A DNA stretch of 64,000 bases from Providencia stuartii (lineage in GTDB: Bacteria > Pseudomonadota > Gammaproteobacteria > Enterobacterales > Enterobacteriaceae): NCBI RefSeq assembly GCF_029277985.1, contig NZ_CP119546.1, positions 2,542,001-2,606,000 on the forward strand, written 5' to 3'. The notes under the pieces are model-generated. The model ran no database searches and was not told the DNA's origin. It was given only the letters and a program-made list of their open reading frames with translations. Positions 43,810 to 52,796 of this stretch are shown here, piece after piece (the stretch's first letter is position 1; each line of letters starts with the position of its first letter). The position numbers were made by a program, and so were the translations under genes.

Positions 43810-45367
43810 TATCCGGCTCTTTTTTCTGGTTTAGCCCATATTCACGTAATTTATTGGCAATCGCGGTATGAGACACTTCAAGACGTTTTGCGAGTTTACG
43901 CGTGCTTGGGTAATCGCGATATAAACGTGATAACACTGAGGCTTCATAGCGTTTGGTTATTTCATCTAATGAGCCATTTAATGAATCAACAGCTACTGCG
44001 GGCAAATTATCTGTTTCTGGTAAATCAATATCATGTGAATTTAGCACTTCCCCTTCTAGCTGTATCAATCCTTGATAAATCGCATTTCGTAGTTGTCTGA
44101 CATTACCAGGCCAATAATAACGGCTTAAATAATCAATTAGAGACGGTGCTAGTCGTGGTTTTGTAATATTCAGTTCTTTAGAAAAGTTAGCTACAAAAGC
44201 TTCTGTGAGGGGTAATATATCTTCTTGTCTTTCACGTAGTGGCGGAATAGTTAACGTCAAAACATTTAAGCGATAATAAAGGTCTTCTCGGAATTTCTTC
44301 TGAGCGACGAGTTCTGGCAGGTTTTTTTGTGTTGCACAAATAACCCGCACATCCACTTTCACTTCTCGCTCCTCACCCACCCGTCTAAATGTGCCATCAT
44401 TTAAAAAACGCAGTAACTTGATTTGCATTTGTGGCGACATTTCGGCGATTTCATCTAATAAGACGGTTCCACCATTGGCTTGTTCAAAGAAACCTTTTTT
44501 ACCATCTACTGCATTTGGATATGCACCAGCCGCATAGCCAAATAATTCACTTTCAACCACATCATCAGGCATTGATGCGCAATTTAAACCTAAGAAAGGC
44601 GCATTACCACGCGGACTGTGCAAATGGCATGCTTTCGCTAAAATATCTTTTCCTGTGCCAGTTTCCCCAACCAATAATAATGGTTCATCTAACATGGCAA
44701 TGCGTTTTGCACGTTCAACCACATGTGACATTGCGGGACTATTGGCGATAATTAAATCGAATCCTTCCGTATCCACACCAACGATTTGTTTTCGTTGCTT
44801 TTCGAGTAACGCGACAGATTTTAATAATAAAACGGCACCGGTACAGTGCAACTTACCATTCTCATCCGCCAAAACAATCGGCGTAACTTGCATCAGATAA
44901 TCATTGCCTTTAACGGTGACTCTTTCTGTGTAAGGTTCGGGATCTTCGCGTTCAAACCAACGTTGTAAACCATGATTGCCAACGAGCTGTGAAAAGGTTT
45001 TTTGTTTTATCTTGTTTTCATCAACCCCAAAAATCTGTAATGACATCGGGTTAACTAATTCAATATTCAACTTATTATCAATGGATAGGACAGGCTCAGG
45101 GAATGAGTTTAACAGTGCCCATACCGCCTTATGCTCTCGCTCTGACGGCATGAAATAGATGCGACGTACATCAATCACACCATTAATACGACGTATCTCC
45201 GCCATTAGTGTGCTGAATACCTGAAAATCAACAGGTGTGAAATTAAGGTAAATCCGTCTCTGTGCTGATATCTCAATACCCTTAAGATCAATATTCTGTA
45301 AGACTAATAAGTCAAGCAATTCACGTGTTAGACCGATCCGATCTTGGCAAGTTACTTCGAGACGCAT
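43802..45367 (-). CDS. tyrR: Transcriptional regulator TyrR
   Basis: This 521-residue regulator of aromatic amino-acid genes has an N-terminal ACT domain (MRLEVTCQDRIGLTRELLDLL), a PAS domain (about 78-190), and a sigma-54-type AAA+ domain (GETGTGKDILAKACHLHS; LLDEIAEMSP). It ends with a Fis-type helix-turn-helix (TRKLAKRLEVSHTAIANKLREYGL). The GAFTGA loop for sigma-54 contact is replaced by AAGAYPNAVDGKKG, as in E. coli TyrR, which works with sigma-70. It binds Tyr, Phe and Trp. Confidence 0.96.
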   Translation of the reverse strand: MRLEVTCQDRIGLTRELLDLLVLQNIDLKGIEISAQRRIYLNFTPVDFQVFSTLMAEIRRINGVIDVRRIYFMPSEREHKAVWALLNSFPEPVLSIDNKLNIELVNPMSLQIFGVDENKIKQKTFSQLVGNHGLQRWFEREDPEPYTERVTVKGNDYLMQVTPIVLADENGKLHCTGAVLLLKSVALLEKQRKQIVGVDTEGFDLIIANSPAMSHVVERAKRIAMLDEPLLLVGETGTGKDILAKACHLHSPRGNAPFLGLNCASMPDDVVESELFGYAAGAYPNAVDGKKGFFEQANGGTVLLDEIAEMSPQMQIKLLRFLNDGTFRRVGEEREVKVDVRVICATQKNLPELVAQKKFREDLYYRLNVLTLTIPPLRERQEDILPLTEAFVANFSKELNITKPRLAPSLIDYLSRYYWPGNVRQLRNAIYQGLIQLEGEVLNSHDIDLPETDNLPAVAVDSLNGSLDEITKRYEASVLSRLYRDYPSTRKLAKRLEVSHTAIANKLREYGLNQKKEPDNE

Positions 45368-45605
45368 GGATAAAAACCTTTAGCAGAAATGATATAGGCT
45401 TATTATTTTAGCTTGATTTACGGTAAGAATACAGCACATGTGTCACATATTGTTGACACCCGTGATTTACAATAAGGAAAAACAGAGAAAATCACTATTA
45501 GAACAAGGAATAATAAACGCATTTAATCGGACAAATAACAATTAGGCGTTTTTTTGCTGGAAAGTGTACTTTACTATTCAGTCCACCTACCAGCAATATC
45601 GTGAT

Positions 45606-46661
45606 TTATTGGGGTGCTTTTTTACTGGGCATTGCCCTTTTGATTTGGCTCAGTAATTGTCCACGAAAATCGGCTAACCTTGGCTTATCCTCAATCCATG
45701 GCAATGGTCGACACAATTCCATCGCCTTGATGCCTAACCGAGCGGTTAATAGTCCTGCACCAATACCTTGTGCCGCACGTGTAGATAAACGAGCCGTAAT
45801 ATCTTGAGATAGCCAATCCATGCCTACTTCACGAATTAATTCCGAAGCTCCCGCAAAAGCGATATTGATCAGTACCATTCTGAATAATCGAATGCGACTG
45901 TAATAGCCCAACTCAATACCATAAATGGCTGCAATTCTATTTATTAAGCGAATATTGCGCCAAGCAATAAATGCCATATCAACAATTGCAAGTGGGCTGA
46001 CTGCAATCATCAAAGCAGACTCTGCCGATGAACGACTAATTTCTTTACGTGCTTGTTCGTCAAGAACGGGTTGAACTAACTGGCTATATAACTCAACAAC
46101 TTCACGGTCGTTATGCGAGTCATGAAGCGTGGCCTGCCAATGCTGTACTGCTGGGTGTTGAGCAGAAAGGGCGGATTGTTTGGCCAGTTTTTCACAGAAT
46201 GCTTTCCCTTGCCCCATGCCATGGCTATGGAGTAACTCACGCGCAATATCACGTTCCTGAGCGCGCTCTTTTAAACGATACAAACGACGCCACTCTGTGA
46301 CCACAGAACCAACACCAGCAACAACAATTAATCCGCCAGCTGCCGCAGTACCTAGTGCTGTCCAATCTTGAGTTACCCATGAGGTATGGATCCAGATCCC
46401 CAATTGCGCGATCACACTCACCCCAAAGATACCTATCGCTGTCCCGACTAGCTTACGCCAAAAACTACGTTTTGGTCTTAGCGCCTCATTGATGAGACTT
46501 TCCACTTCCCCTTCCTGAATATCTTGTTCCGCTTCAGCTTCTACGGGGATAAATTTATGTTGCTCTTGTGAATCAAAATGATGGGCTTTTTTTAATGTTT
46601 CAGTCTGTTCAACACGACTATTTTGATTAAAATCGACGCGTTGTTTGATAGGTTCATTCAT
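45606..46661 (-). CDS. ycjF: Inner-membrane protein YcjF (DUF697)
   Basis: This 351-residue protein has a charged cytoplasmic N-terminus (about 1-70) and two helices near residues 72-115 ([38 protein letters not shown]). Its DUF697 domain has [50 protein letters not shown]. It is co-transcribed with ycjX, whose stop overlaps its start (ATGA). In E. coli, ycjXF belongs to the PspF/sigma-54 stress regulon with the psp genes. Molecular role unknown. Confidence 0.93.
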   Translation of the reverse strand: MNEPIKQRVDFNQNSRVEQTETLKKAHHFDSQEQHKFIPVEAEAEQDIQEGEVESLINEALRPKRSFWRKLVGTAIGIFGVSVIAQLGIWIHTSWVTQDWTALGTAAAGGLIVVAGVGSVVTEWRRLYRLKERAQERDIARELLHSHGMGQGKAFCEKLAKQSALSAQHPAVQHWQATLHDSHNDREVVELYSQLVQPVLDEQARKEISRSSAESALMIAVSPLAIVDMAFIAWRNIRLINRIAAIYGIELGYYSRIRLFRMVLINIAFAGASELIREVGMDWLSQDITARLSTRAAQGIGAGLLTARLGIKAMELCRPLPWIEDKPRLADFRGQLLSQIKRAMPSKKAPQ

Positions 46662-48055
46662 TTCAATTTATCTCCCAACAAGAACTCAAGCGCACTATCC
46701 ATTCGAATATGAGGCAGCGGCTGGTCAAACGGTGTTTGTCGAGGACGAAAATTTTCAAACTCAAACCGCTGATTTTGCCAAAATGTTTCACTCGGTAATC
46801 TTTTCGGCACCTCGCCAGGATAGAATGTCATTGAGTGACCATCACTCAAACGCTCACCTTTTAATGCGGGTAGCTTTTCCCCTTGATAATCAATAATGCC
46901 GCTTTCGGTAGCTTGAATTGAGGCTAGCCCCATACAGTCCATGCTGATCCCTTCAAATGCCGCATTTTGCCATGCTTCTTGTACCAGCTGTTGCAACAGC
47001 GATACTAAATTAGCATGTTGATCAGGCGTGACATGGTCTGCTTTGCTTGCCGCAAACAAGAGTTTATCAATACAGGGAGAAAATAGGCGTCTTAGTAAAG
47101 TACGCTTACCATAATGGAAGCTACGCATCAATTGCGTCAGCGCCATACGCATATCATTAAAGGCATCAGGCCCACTATTTAATGGCTGTAAGCAATCAAC
47201 TAACACAATTTGGCGATCAAAACGCTGGAAGTGATCTTTATAAAAACCTTTTACCACGTTTTCGCAATAATACTGGTAGCGACGCTGTAACATGCCAAAG
47301 TTGGTATGTTTATCGGCTTGAGCAAGTTGTTTTTCACTATATTTTTCAATGTTAGGCCATGGAAAAAATTGTAATGCCGGCGCACCTGCTAATTCACCGG
47401 GCAGAACAAAACGTCCAGGCTGAATAAAATGCTGTCCTTGTGCTTTACACTGCTCTAAATAAGCGGTGTAGGCTGTCGAAATCGCTGCCAATAAATTCTC
47501 ATCAGCGGGTGCCAATGGGTCACAGGACTCACACAAAGTTAACCATTCTTGCGCTAATTTACCGCGTTCCCCATTTTGCAGTTTTTGCATTTGAAGTGAC
47601 CAATCTACGTAGTTTTGGTCAAGCATCGGGAGGTCAAGTAACCACTCGCCGGGGTAATCGACGATCTCAAGGTATAACGATGAGTTATCCACAAACCGCC
47701 GGAAAAAAGAGTCATTTGAACGATAATGTAATTTTAAACGTATTTCGCTCACGCCGCGCGTCGGTGTTGGCCATTGAGGTGGATTGCCATATAGTTGCGC
47801 AATGCCTTCATCATAGGTAAAACGTTGAATTGAAAAATCACGTTGAGGAATGCGCTTTACCCCAAGTAAACGCTTATCCCGCGCAGCAGAAAATAGCGGT
47901 AATCGAGCACCACTATTCACATTCAATAGTTGATTCACAAGAGAAGTAATAAATGCCGTTTTTCCACTACGGCTAAGTCCGGTTACTGCGAGTCTGACAT
48001 GGCGATCGACACTACGATTTACCATATCGGTCAATTCATTTTGCAGCCGTTTCAT
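46658..48055 (-). CDS. ycjX: P-loop NTPase YcjX
   Basis: This 465-residue GTPase-like protein has Walker [19 protein letters not shown] near the N-terminus. Further blocks are [19 protein letters not shown] and [19 protein letters not shown], with [12 protein letters not shown] as the base-specificity segment. It is the first gene of ycjX-ycjF and follows the psp genes on the same strand, as in E. coli, where it is induced during envelope stress. Confidence 0.94.
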   Translation of the reverse strand: MKRLQNELTDMVNRSVDRHVRLAVTGLSRSGKTAFITSLVNQLLNVNSGARLPLFSAARDKRLLGVKRIPQRDFSIQRFTYDEGIAQLYGNPPQWPTPTRGVSEIRLKLHYRSNDSFFRRFVDNSSLYLEIVDYPGEWLLDLPMLDQNYVDWSLQMQKLQNGERGKLAQEWLTLCESCDPLAPADENLLAAISTAYTAYLEQCKAQGQHFIQPGRFVLPGELAGAPALQFFPWPNIEKYSEKQLAQADKHTNFGMLQRRYQYYCENVVKGFYKDHFQRFDRQIVLVDCLQPLNSGPDAFNDMRMALTQLMRSFHYGKRTLLRRLFSPCIDKLLFAASKADHVTPDQHANLVSLLQQLVQEAWQNAAFEGISMDCMGLASIQATESGIIDYQGEKLPALKGERLSDGHSMTFYPGEVPKRLPSETFWQNQRFEFENFRPRQTPFDQPLPHIRMDSALEFLLGDKLK

Positions 48056-48174
48056 AGTTCTCCCACTCGCTCAATATTATTAATGCCTAATTTAGCATAA
48101 ATTCAGCATCTCTAATTTGTTGAGTGCAAATTGTTTTTATATCGTTCAATAAATAAACACAACGTTTAATATGA

Positions 48175-48357
48175 TTATTTCACCATCCTTTTTGTGAAAC
48201 AGCCTATCACCCATTTACTGCCTACTATTTTTAATATTTTACCAATAATCCCACCGGGCCCATAAGTGATTGCAAGAGTGACAATGATTTTTAACCCTTT
48301 ACTAATCGCTTGCTTTTTGGCTTGCCGTTTTAATTTACGCTTAATATCCATTTGCAT
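48175..48357 (-). CDS. pspD: Phage shock protein D (PspD-like)
   Basis: This 60-residue basic protein has ITYGPGGIIGKILKIVGSKW, which lines up with ALRYGPAGVAGWAIKS in E. coli PspD. It has one hydrophobic segment that may be amphipathic and membrane-attached. It is shorter than the E. coli protein at the C-terminus. It is the last gene of pspABCD here. The start may be the second ATG (48351); neither has a strong binding site. Confidence 0.75.
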   Translation of the reverse strand: MQMDIKRKLKRQAKKQAISKGLKIIVTLAITYGPGGIIGKILKIVGSKWVIGCFTKRMVK

Positions 48358-48449
48358 GGTGCTACCACATGAATTTAATGAATCAAGAAAGCCATTTTAG
48401 GGAATACAACCCGAGTTCTATTCCCCGAAAATGTGAGGGCATTCATGTA

Positions 48450-48806
48450 TTATAAATGACGGAACTTACTATTCACGGTATAGGTATCAGACGTGACATA
48501 ACGTTCTATTTGACGTAGACGTTGTTCTCCCGATTTTAACTGCGCATCAACCTCATTAAATAAATTCGTTACTTCCACACTGATATCTTGTTCGCTTTGA
48601 TAACCACTCGGTGCTTTCGGCACCACAAAACACATCACAATATAGAGGATCAGAGTTATCCCAAAGCTCATAAACAGTGCTAATACAGCTAATGCTCTGA
48701 CTAATGCAACCGGTAGGTCTAAAAACTGTGCAATACCAGAGCATACCCCACCAAAAACACGGCGGTCAGTTAAACGATATAATTTACGGTTGCGAAAATC
48801 AGTCAT
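48450..48806 (-). CDS. pspC: Phage shock protein C
   Basis: This 118-residue inner-membrane protein is one of the sensors of the Psp response. It has the PspC domain (KLYRLTDRRVFGGVCSGIAQFLDLPVALVRAL, then a hydrophobic segment to VPKAPSGY) and a C-terminal helix with EVDAQLKSGEQRLRQIERYVTS. It works with PspB to pull PspA from PspF. The start at 48806 shares one base with the pspB stop (TAATG) and has GGAGG inside pspB. Confidence 0.94.
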   Translation of the reverse strand: MTDFRNRKLYRLTDRRVFGGVCSGIAQFLDLPVALVRALAVLALFMSFGITLILYIVMCFVVPKAPSGYQSEQDISVEVTNLFNEVDAQLKSGEQRLRQIERYVTSDTYTVNSKFRHL

Positions 48807-49036
48807 TATTTTTGCCTCCAATTAGGATGTTCCGCATCCAGAATATCTTCTAGCGTCTTGATACGTTGTTGCATACGCTGTGATTGTTCTGCAAGCTGCA
48901 CTAAACGCTGAATTTCATTTTCTGTTAGCTGGCTCCCCTGCCTATTATTTTGCTTGTTGTAATGCAACCACAACCAAAATGGCAGAATAAAAATAAGAAA
49001 AACAATTAAGACGAGAGACAGAAAAACATAGCCCAT
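48806..49036 (-). CDS. pspB: Phage shock protein B
   Basis: This 76-residue protein has one membrane helix (VFLSLVLIVFLIFILPFWLWLHY) and a coiled-coil tail (NEIQRLVQLAEQSQRMQQRIKTLEDILD, then HPNWR), typical of PspB. It is the partner of PspC in stress sensing. I start at the ATG 49036, with AAGGAA upstream, rather than the adjacent GTG. Confidence 0.94.
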   Translation of the reverse strand: MGYVFLSLVLIVFLIFILPFWLWLHYNKQNNRQGSQLTENEIQRLVQLAEQSQRMQQRIKTLEDILDAEHPNWRQK

Positions 49037-49072
49037 CACATTTCCTTATATCAAATGGTTATATCCGTTTCT

Positions 49073-49101
49073 CCCTAGTGCAATCGTGAACCGCACTAGG
49101 G
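49073..49101 (-). terminator. Hairpin between pspA and pspB
   Basis: CCCTAGTGC (49073-49081) pairs perfectly with GCACTAGGG (49093-49101). It lies after the pspA stop inside the operon, without a T-run on the minus strand. It probably protects or partly limits transcripts so that PspA is made in excess over PspBC. Confidence 0.6.
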
Positions 49102-49115
49102 ATTAGGATGATAAA

Positions 49116-49787
49116 TTACTGTTCTTTATTAGTGTTAATTTTAGCCTTAAGAGCAGCTAACTGTGCACTGATTTCATCATCCGCTTTTAATTCAGCGAAT
49201 TGTTGATCCAACGATTTTTGCTTACCGATACCGTAGCTTTGCGCTTCGCCTTCCATATGGTCAATACGACGCTCAAACTGTTCGAAACGCGCCATCGCTT
49301 CATCAAGTTTACCGCTATCAAGTTGGCGACGTACATTGCGGCTTGATTGCGCGGCTTCTAAACGAACCACCATTGATTGCTGTTTCGCGCGAGTTTCTTG
49401 CAGTTTGTTTTCGAGCTCAGTAATTTCACCTTTTAAGCGAGCCAGCGTTTCTTCAACAATAATAAGCTCATGTTTCAAGGTATCAACCATTGAATTAACT
49501 TTCTGTTTTTCAATCAGTGCGGCACGCGCTAAGTCTTCTTTGTCTTTAACTAAGGCTAACTCAGCTTTTTCCTGCCAATCCGCAATCTGTTTTTCGCCCA
49601 TTTCGATTCGGCGCTCTAAACCTTTTTTCTCTGCCAAAGTTCGAGCCGATGTAGAACGAATTTCAACCAACATATCTTCCATTTCCTGAATCATCAGGCG
49701 GATCATTTTTTGTGGATCTTCTGCTTTATCGAGTAAAGATGCGATATTTGCATTAATGATGTCGGCAAAACGTGAAAAAATACCCAT
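49116..49787 (-). CDS. pspA: Phage shock protein A
   Basis: This 223-residue membrane-associated coiled-coil protein of the ESCRT-III/Vipp1 group starts [40 protein letters not shown] in outline, as in E. coli PspA. It forms oligomers that stabilise damaged inner membrane, and in unstressed cells it binds and inhibits PspF. AGGATATAAATA precedes the start and a sigma-54 promoter lies about 140 bases upstream. Confidence 0.97.
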   Translation of the reverse strand: MGIFSRFADIINANIASLLDKAEDPQKMIRLMIQEMEDMLVEIRSTSARTLAEKKGLERRIEMGEKQIADWQEKAELALVKDKEDLARAALIEKQKVNSMVDTLKHELIIVEETLARLKGEITELENKLQETRAKQQSMVVRLEAAQSSRNVRRQLDSGKLDEAMARFEQFERRIDHMEGEAQSYGIGKQKSLDQQFAELKADDEISAQLAALKAKINTNKEQ

Positions 49788-49926
49788 TATTTATATCCTC
49801 TTGATGGATTTATCATTCAGTAGAGCCTCAACCCACTTTGGCTTCCAACCAATACGTGACGCTCCATAGTAAAACTGACTTAGCCAAATGATGGCAGTGA
49901 TATCTTGCTTATTACAATCAGTATAT

Positions 49927-49942
49927 TGCAACCACTGTGCCA
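49927..49942 (-). promoter_or_regulatory. Sigma-54 promoter of the psp operon
   Basis: Minus strand TGGCACAGTGGTTGCA fits the -24/-12 consensus TGGCAC-N5-TTGCA exactly. It lies in the pspA-pspF divergent region, with room upstream for PspF sites. Confidence 0.92.
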
Positions 49943-50065
49943 ACTTATAAAAATAAAACACAACACGCTGATTTATAATGAATTAATTATTTTAGTATCA
50001 ATAATTATCGTTCTAGACTATAGTCTTGGACTGGTCAATAAAACCAACTATTGGTGAAAATAACC

Positions 50066-51094
50066 ATGAAAAATACGAACGATATCATTATTGGTAATTC
50101 TTCCAACTTTTTAGATGTACTTGAGCGAACTTCAGAACTGGCCAAACTTAATAAACCTATATTAGTTATTGGTGAACGAGGAACCGGAAAAGAGCTCATT
50201 GCAGATCGTCTGCATTATCTTTCACCTCGCTGGCAAGAGCCTTTTATCTCTCTCAATTGCAGCGGACTCAATGAGAATTTACTGGATTCTGAATTATTTG
50301 GCCACGAAGCGGGATCTTTTACAGGCGCTCAAAAACGACATCAAGGCCGCTTTGAGCGCGCCGATAAAGGCACACTCTTTCTCGATGAGCTGGCTACTGC
50401 GCCCATGTCAGTACAAGAAAAGCTCCTGCGCGTTATCGAATATGGTGAATTAGAACGAGTAGGCGGTAGCCAATCATTAAAAGTTGACGTTCGTCTGGTG
50501 TGTGCAACTAACGCAAACTTACCGATATTGGCGAAGGAAGGCCGCTTCAGGGCAGATCTACTCGATAGGTTAGCGTTTGAAGTCATCCGCATTCCACCAT
50601 TACGTGAACGAATATCTGACATTATGTTGCTCGCGGAGCACTTTGCTATCGCCATGAGTGGTGAACTAAAACGCCCTTATTTCACAGGTTTTACCTCTGC
50701 GGCCCAACAGGCCTTAGAGCAATATTCATGGCCCGGCAATATCCGTGAATTAAAAAACGTTGTAGAGCGTTCCGTTTATCGTCATGGAAACAAAGAAGCG
50801 CCTGTTGATACTATTATTTTTGACCCATTCGGCGAAAAACTCGCTGAACTTTCAGATACAAATACGCCAATAGTGCATAAGTCTATATCCCTTCCTTCTT
50901 TACCGTGTAATTTACGCCTTTGGCAGCAACAAAGTGAAAAACAATTAGTCGAGCGAGCTTTACAGCAGAGTCAATTTAATCAACGAAAAGCGGCTCAACG
51001 ATTATCTCTGAGCTACGATCAAATCAGAGGTTTAATTAAAAAGCATCAGATTGAACTTAATTTAAATTTTGATAACGATGAGTTTTCTAATTGA
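50066..51094 (+). CDS. pspF: Phage shock operon activator PspF
   Basis: This 342-residue bacterial enhancer-binding protein lacks a regulatory domain. The AAA+ domain starts at once (GERGTGKELIADRLHYLS Walker A; GTLFLDELATAP Walker B) and ends with a helix-turn-helix (RKAAQRLSLSYDQIRGLIKKHQI). The sigma-54 contact loop reads GSFTGA instead of the usual GAFTGA. PspF activates pspABCD from the sigma-54 promoter and is held in check by PspA. The start at 50066 lacks a strong binding site, as expected for a low-level regulator. Confidence 0.96.
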   Translation: MKNTNDIIIGNSSNFLDVLERTSELAKLNKPILVIGERGTGKELIADRLHYLSPRWQEPFISLNCSGLNENLLDSELFGHEAGSFTGAQKRHQGRFERADKGTLFLDELATAPMSVQEKLLRVIEYGELERVGGSQSLKVDVRLVCATNANLPILAKEGRFRADLLDRLAFEVIRIPPLRERISDIMLLAEHFAIAMSGELKRPYFTGFTSAAQQALEQYSWPGNIRELKNVVERSVYRHGNKEAPVDTIIFDPFGEKLAELSDTNTPIVHKSISLPSLPCNLRLWQQQSEKQLVERALQQSQFNQRKAAQRLSLSYDQIRGLIKKHQIELNLNFDNDEFSN

Positions 51095-51180
51095 AATCAT
51101 ATTTAATTTATTCATTATTTTTGTAAAATAACACATGAGTTGAGTAAGTCTAAACAATCGGCTTACTCATCATCAATGCA

Positions 51181-51609
51181 TTATTTTTCTTGTAATGTTT
51201 TCGTTCTCATTTCTGTTTGCTCTATTTGACAAGCGAGATAAATATCGCCTGCGCCACTCCCCCCTAAAAGGGTATCTGATTGACGTTGGCATTCGCTATT
51301 ACGATATACGATAAAATCTTTTTGCGATGTCGCCAACGATTCAAGTGCTGGTTTAGTGGCGCTAGAATCAACGGCAGCTAAGCTTTCTCTGGCTTTTAAC
51401 AGAGATTCATTCATATTTTTTTCTGCAACAACTAATTTGACTTTTAAACAATCCGCTATTTGTGTCCGTGGATTATCACCTATTTCTTGGTAACATTGCG
51501 CTAATGAATTCGCTATATTTCCGTTTGCAGCGAATAACATACTTGAATAAGATAATAATAACGTAGTTAAAATAATAGGCATTGTTTTTTTCATATTGTT
51601 AATATTCAT
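51181..51609 (-). CDS. LprI/DUF1311-type periplasmic protein
   Basis: This 142-residue protein has a signal peptide ending SMLFA (about residue 27). The mature part has four cysteines, and the pattern C...EMN..L..A...L...., LATSQKDFIVYRNSECQ, GG..., LACQIEQTEMRTKTL. That is the LprI/YecT N-terminal fold, named after a mycobacterial lysozyme inhibitor. With mliC at 34.9 kb it would be the second possible lysozyme inhibitor here. GAGTGATAT precedes the start; Met6 is an alternative. Confidence 0.82.
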   Translation of the reverse strand: MNINNMKKTMPIILTTLLLSYSSMLFAANGNIANSLAQCYQEIGDNPRTQIADCLKVKLVVAEKNMNESLLKARESLAAVDSSATKPALESLATSQKDFIVYRNSECQRQSDTLLGGSGAGDIYLACQIEQTEMRTKTLQEK

Positions 51610-51819
51610 ATATCACTCTACTATTATCTAATATATTGAGATTTAACCACCTCAACACCAAATGAGTAAAATTACGTACAATCAAATAAATATAAAATAA
51701 TTCATAACGAAAATATATGACATTTACTTTAATTTAATTTATATCGATAACAATTGAATTTCTAACTTACTCATTATTTGCACTTATAACTGCTTATGAC
51801 TACTATTTGAGGGTAATAA

Positions 51820-52428
51820 ATGAAAATCATTAAACAAGTGACCTTGTTTTTTTTATTTATGGGTCTTACCTACTCTGTCAATGCCAATAGTATTATCGAA
51901 TCCCTCTCGTTCTGCGATCATCGGTTTTTTGATAAAGTCAAACACGATTCGCAACTTGATACCCTTCCTCAAAATATCACGCTTTCACAATTATTTAGTG
52001 ATTCCGGCCTCACCATTCCACTGCAATACACGACCGAAGAAGGCATTGAGTTGACTCGTTTTGTGGCTATCGCGATTGACCTCGAGCGTGACAACAAAAT
52101 TTCGAATAATAAAATTGATGAAACCTTTTATTATTGGGGGTTTGAAACATCGCTACCTGAACAGGAGGTCATTCAACGTTTATCCACCCAGATCCCACTC
52201 ACTGAGGGAGGTGAGTTTTATGTCGCTAATTCAATGATAAGAGATGCTATTTCAGCGCCTTGGCAAAAAAATTTAACGCCGATTAGTCGTATCTCCCCAA
52301 CAAATGACTGGGCAGAAAAACTCTTTTTTATTGAAGCAAACAAGGAAAGTGGGATCGTCAGGATAATGTGTACTTTACAGGGTAATGTGAATGAGAATGA
52401 TTTGAAAACAGTGGGTTTAATCAATTAA
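51820..52428 (+). CDS. Unrecognised secreted 202-residue protein
   Basis: This protein has a signal peptide (MKIIKQVTLFFLFMGLTYSVNA, cleavage near residue 22) and a GAGGG binding site. The mature part has two cysteines far apart (LSFCDHRF, VRIMCTLQG), which may form one disulfide. It is mixed alpha/beta with EEGIELTRFVAIAIDLERDN and YYWGFETSLPEQEVIQRL. I do not recognise the family. It lies beside the LprI-type gene on the other strand and ends just before the second RyhB. Confidence 0.7.
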   Translation: MKIIKQVTLFFLFMGLTYSVNANSIIESLSFCDHRFFDKVKHDSQLDTLPQNITLSQLFSDSGLTIPLQYTTEEGIELTRFVAIAIDLERDNKISNNKIDETFYYWGFETSLPEQEVIQRLSTQIPLTEGGEFYVANSMIRDAISAPWQKNLTPISRISPTNDWAEKLFFIEANKESGIVRIMCTLQGNVNENDLKTVGLIN

Positions 52429-52476
52429 CTCTCACACAGACTAGCTAAAAACCACTTTAAATCCATAGTTTTTAGA

Positions 52477-52574
52477 TAAAAAAAAGCCAGCACCCATGCT
52501 GGCTATAAAAAAACACTGGAAGCAATGTGAGCAATGTCATGCCAGACCGTAAGCTTTTCACTTAGGTGGCAAAG
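52477..52574 (-). ncRNA. ryhB: RyhB small RNA, copy 2
   Basis: On the minus strand the core GACATTGCTCACATTGCTTCC is identical to E. coli RyhB and to copy 1 at 24.8 kb. It is followed by TTTTTTTATAGCC and terminator stem AGCCAGCA/TGCTGGCT (52485-52504) with a T-run. The 5' part (GCCACCTAAGTGAAAAGCTTACGG) differs from copy 1. The promoter has TATTAT (52586-52581) as a -10 and a Fur box over it. The first base is inferred, so the length of about 98 bases is approximate. Confidence 0.93.
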
Positions 52575-52579
52575 CGAAT

Positions 52580-52592
52580 GATAATAGTTATC
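52580..52592 (-). promoter_or_regulatory. Fur box of the second RyhB
   Basis: GATAATAGTTATC matches 11 of 13 core positions of the Fur consensus and overlaps the presumed -10 of the second RyhB. Confidence 0.82.
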
Positions 52593-52796
52593 AGTACCAT
52601 TTGCAAAGCTTTTTAATGAGATTTTTTCTCATTAAAAGGTAATAATATGATTTTAAAAATAATTATATTTTCTTTTTAGATAATTTTTCATCATAATCAT
52701 TGGTATTAGAACGAAAAATAAGCACGATTTTGCTTATACCCTGTTGAACCATTTTTACGATACAATACGTTTTTTAAGGTTAACGATATCAGTGCT

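Noticed and set aside
45480..45560. AAACGC...GCGTTTTTTT hairpin on the plus strand between tyrR and ycjF, possible small RNA
   Set aside because: The loop is long and the stem short; it may just be the ycjXF terminator read from the other strand. Not strong enough to list as an RNA.
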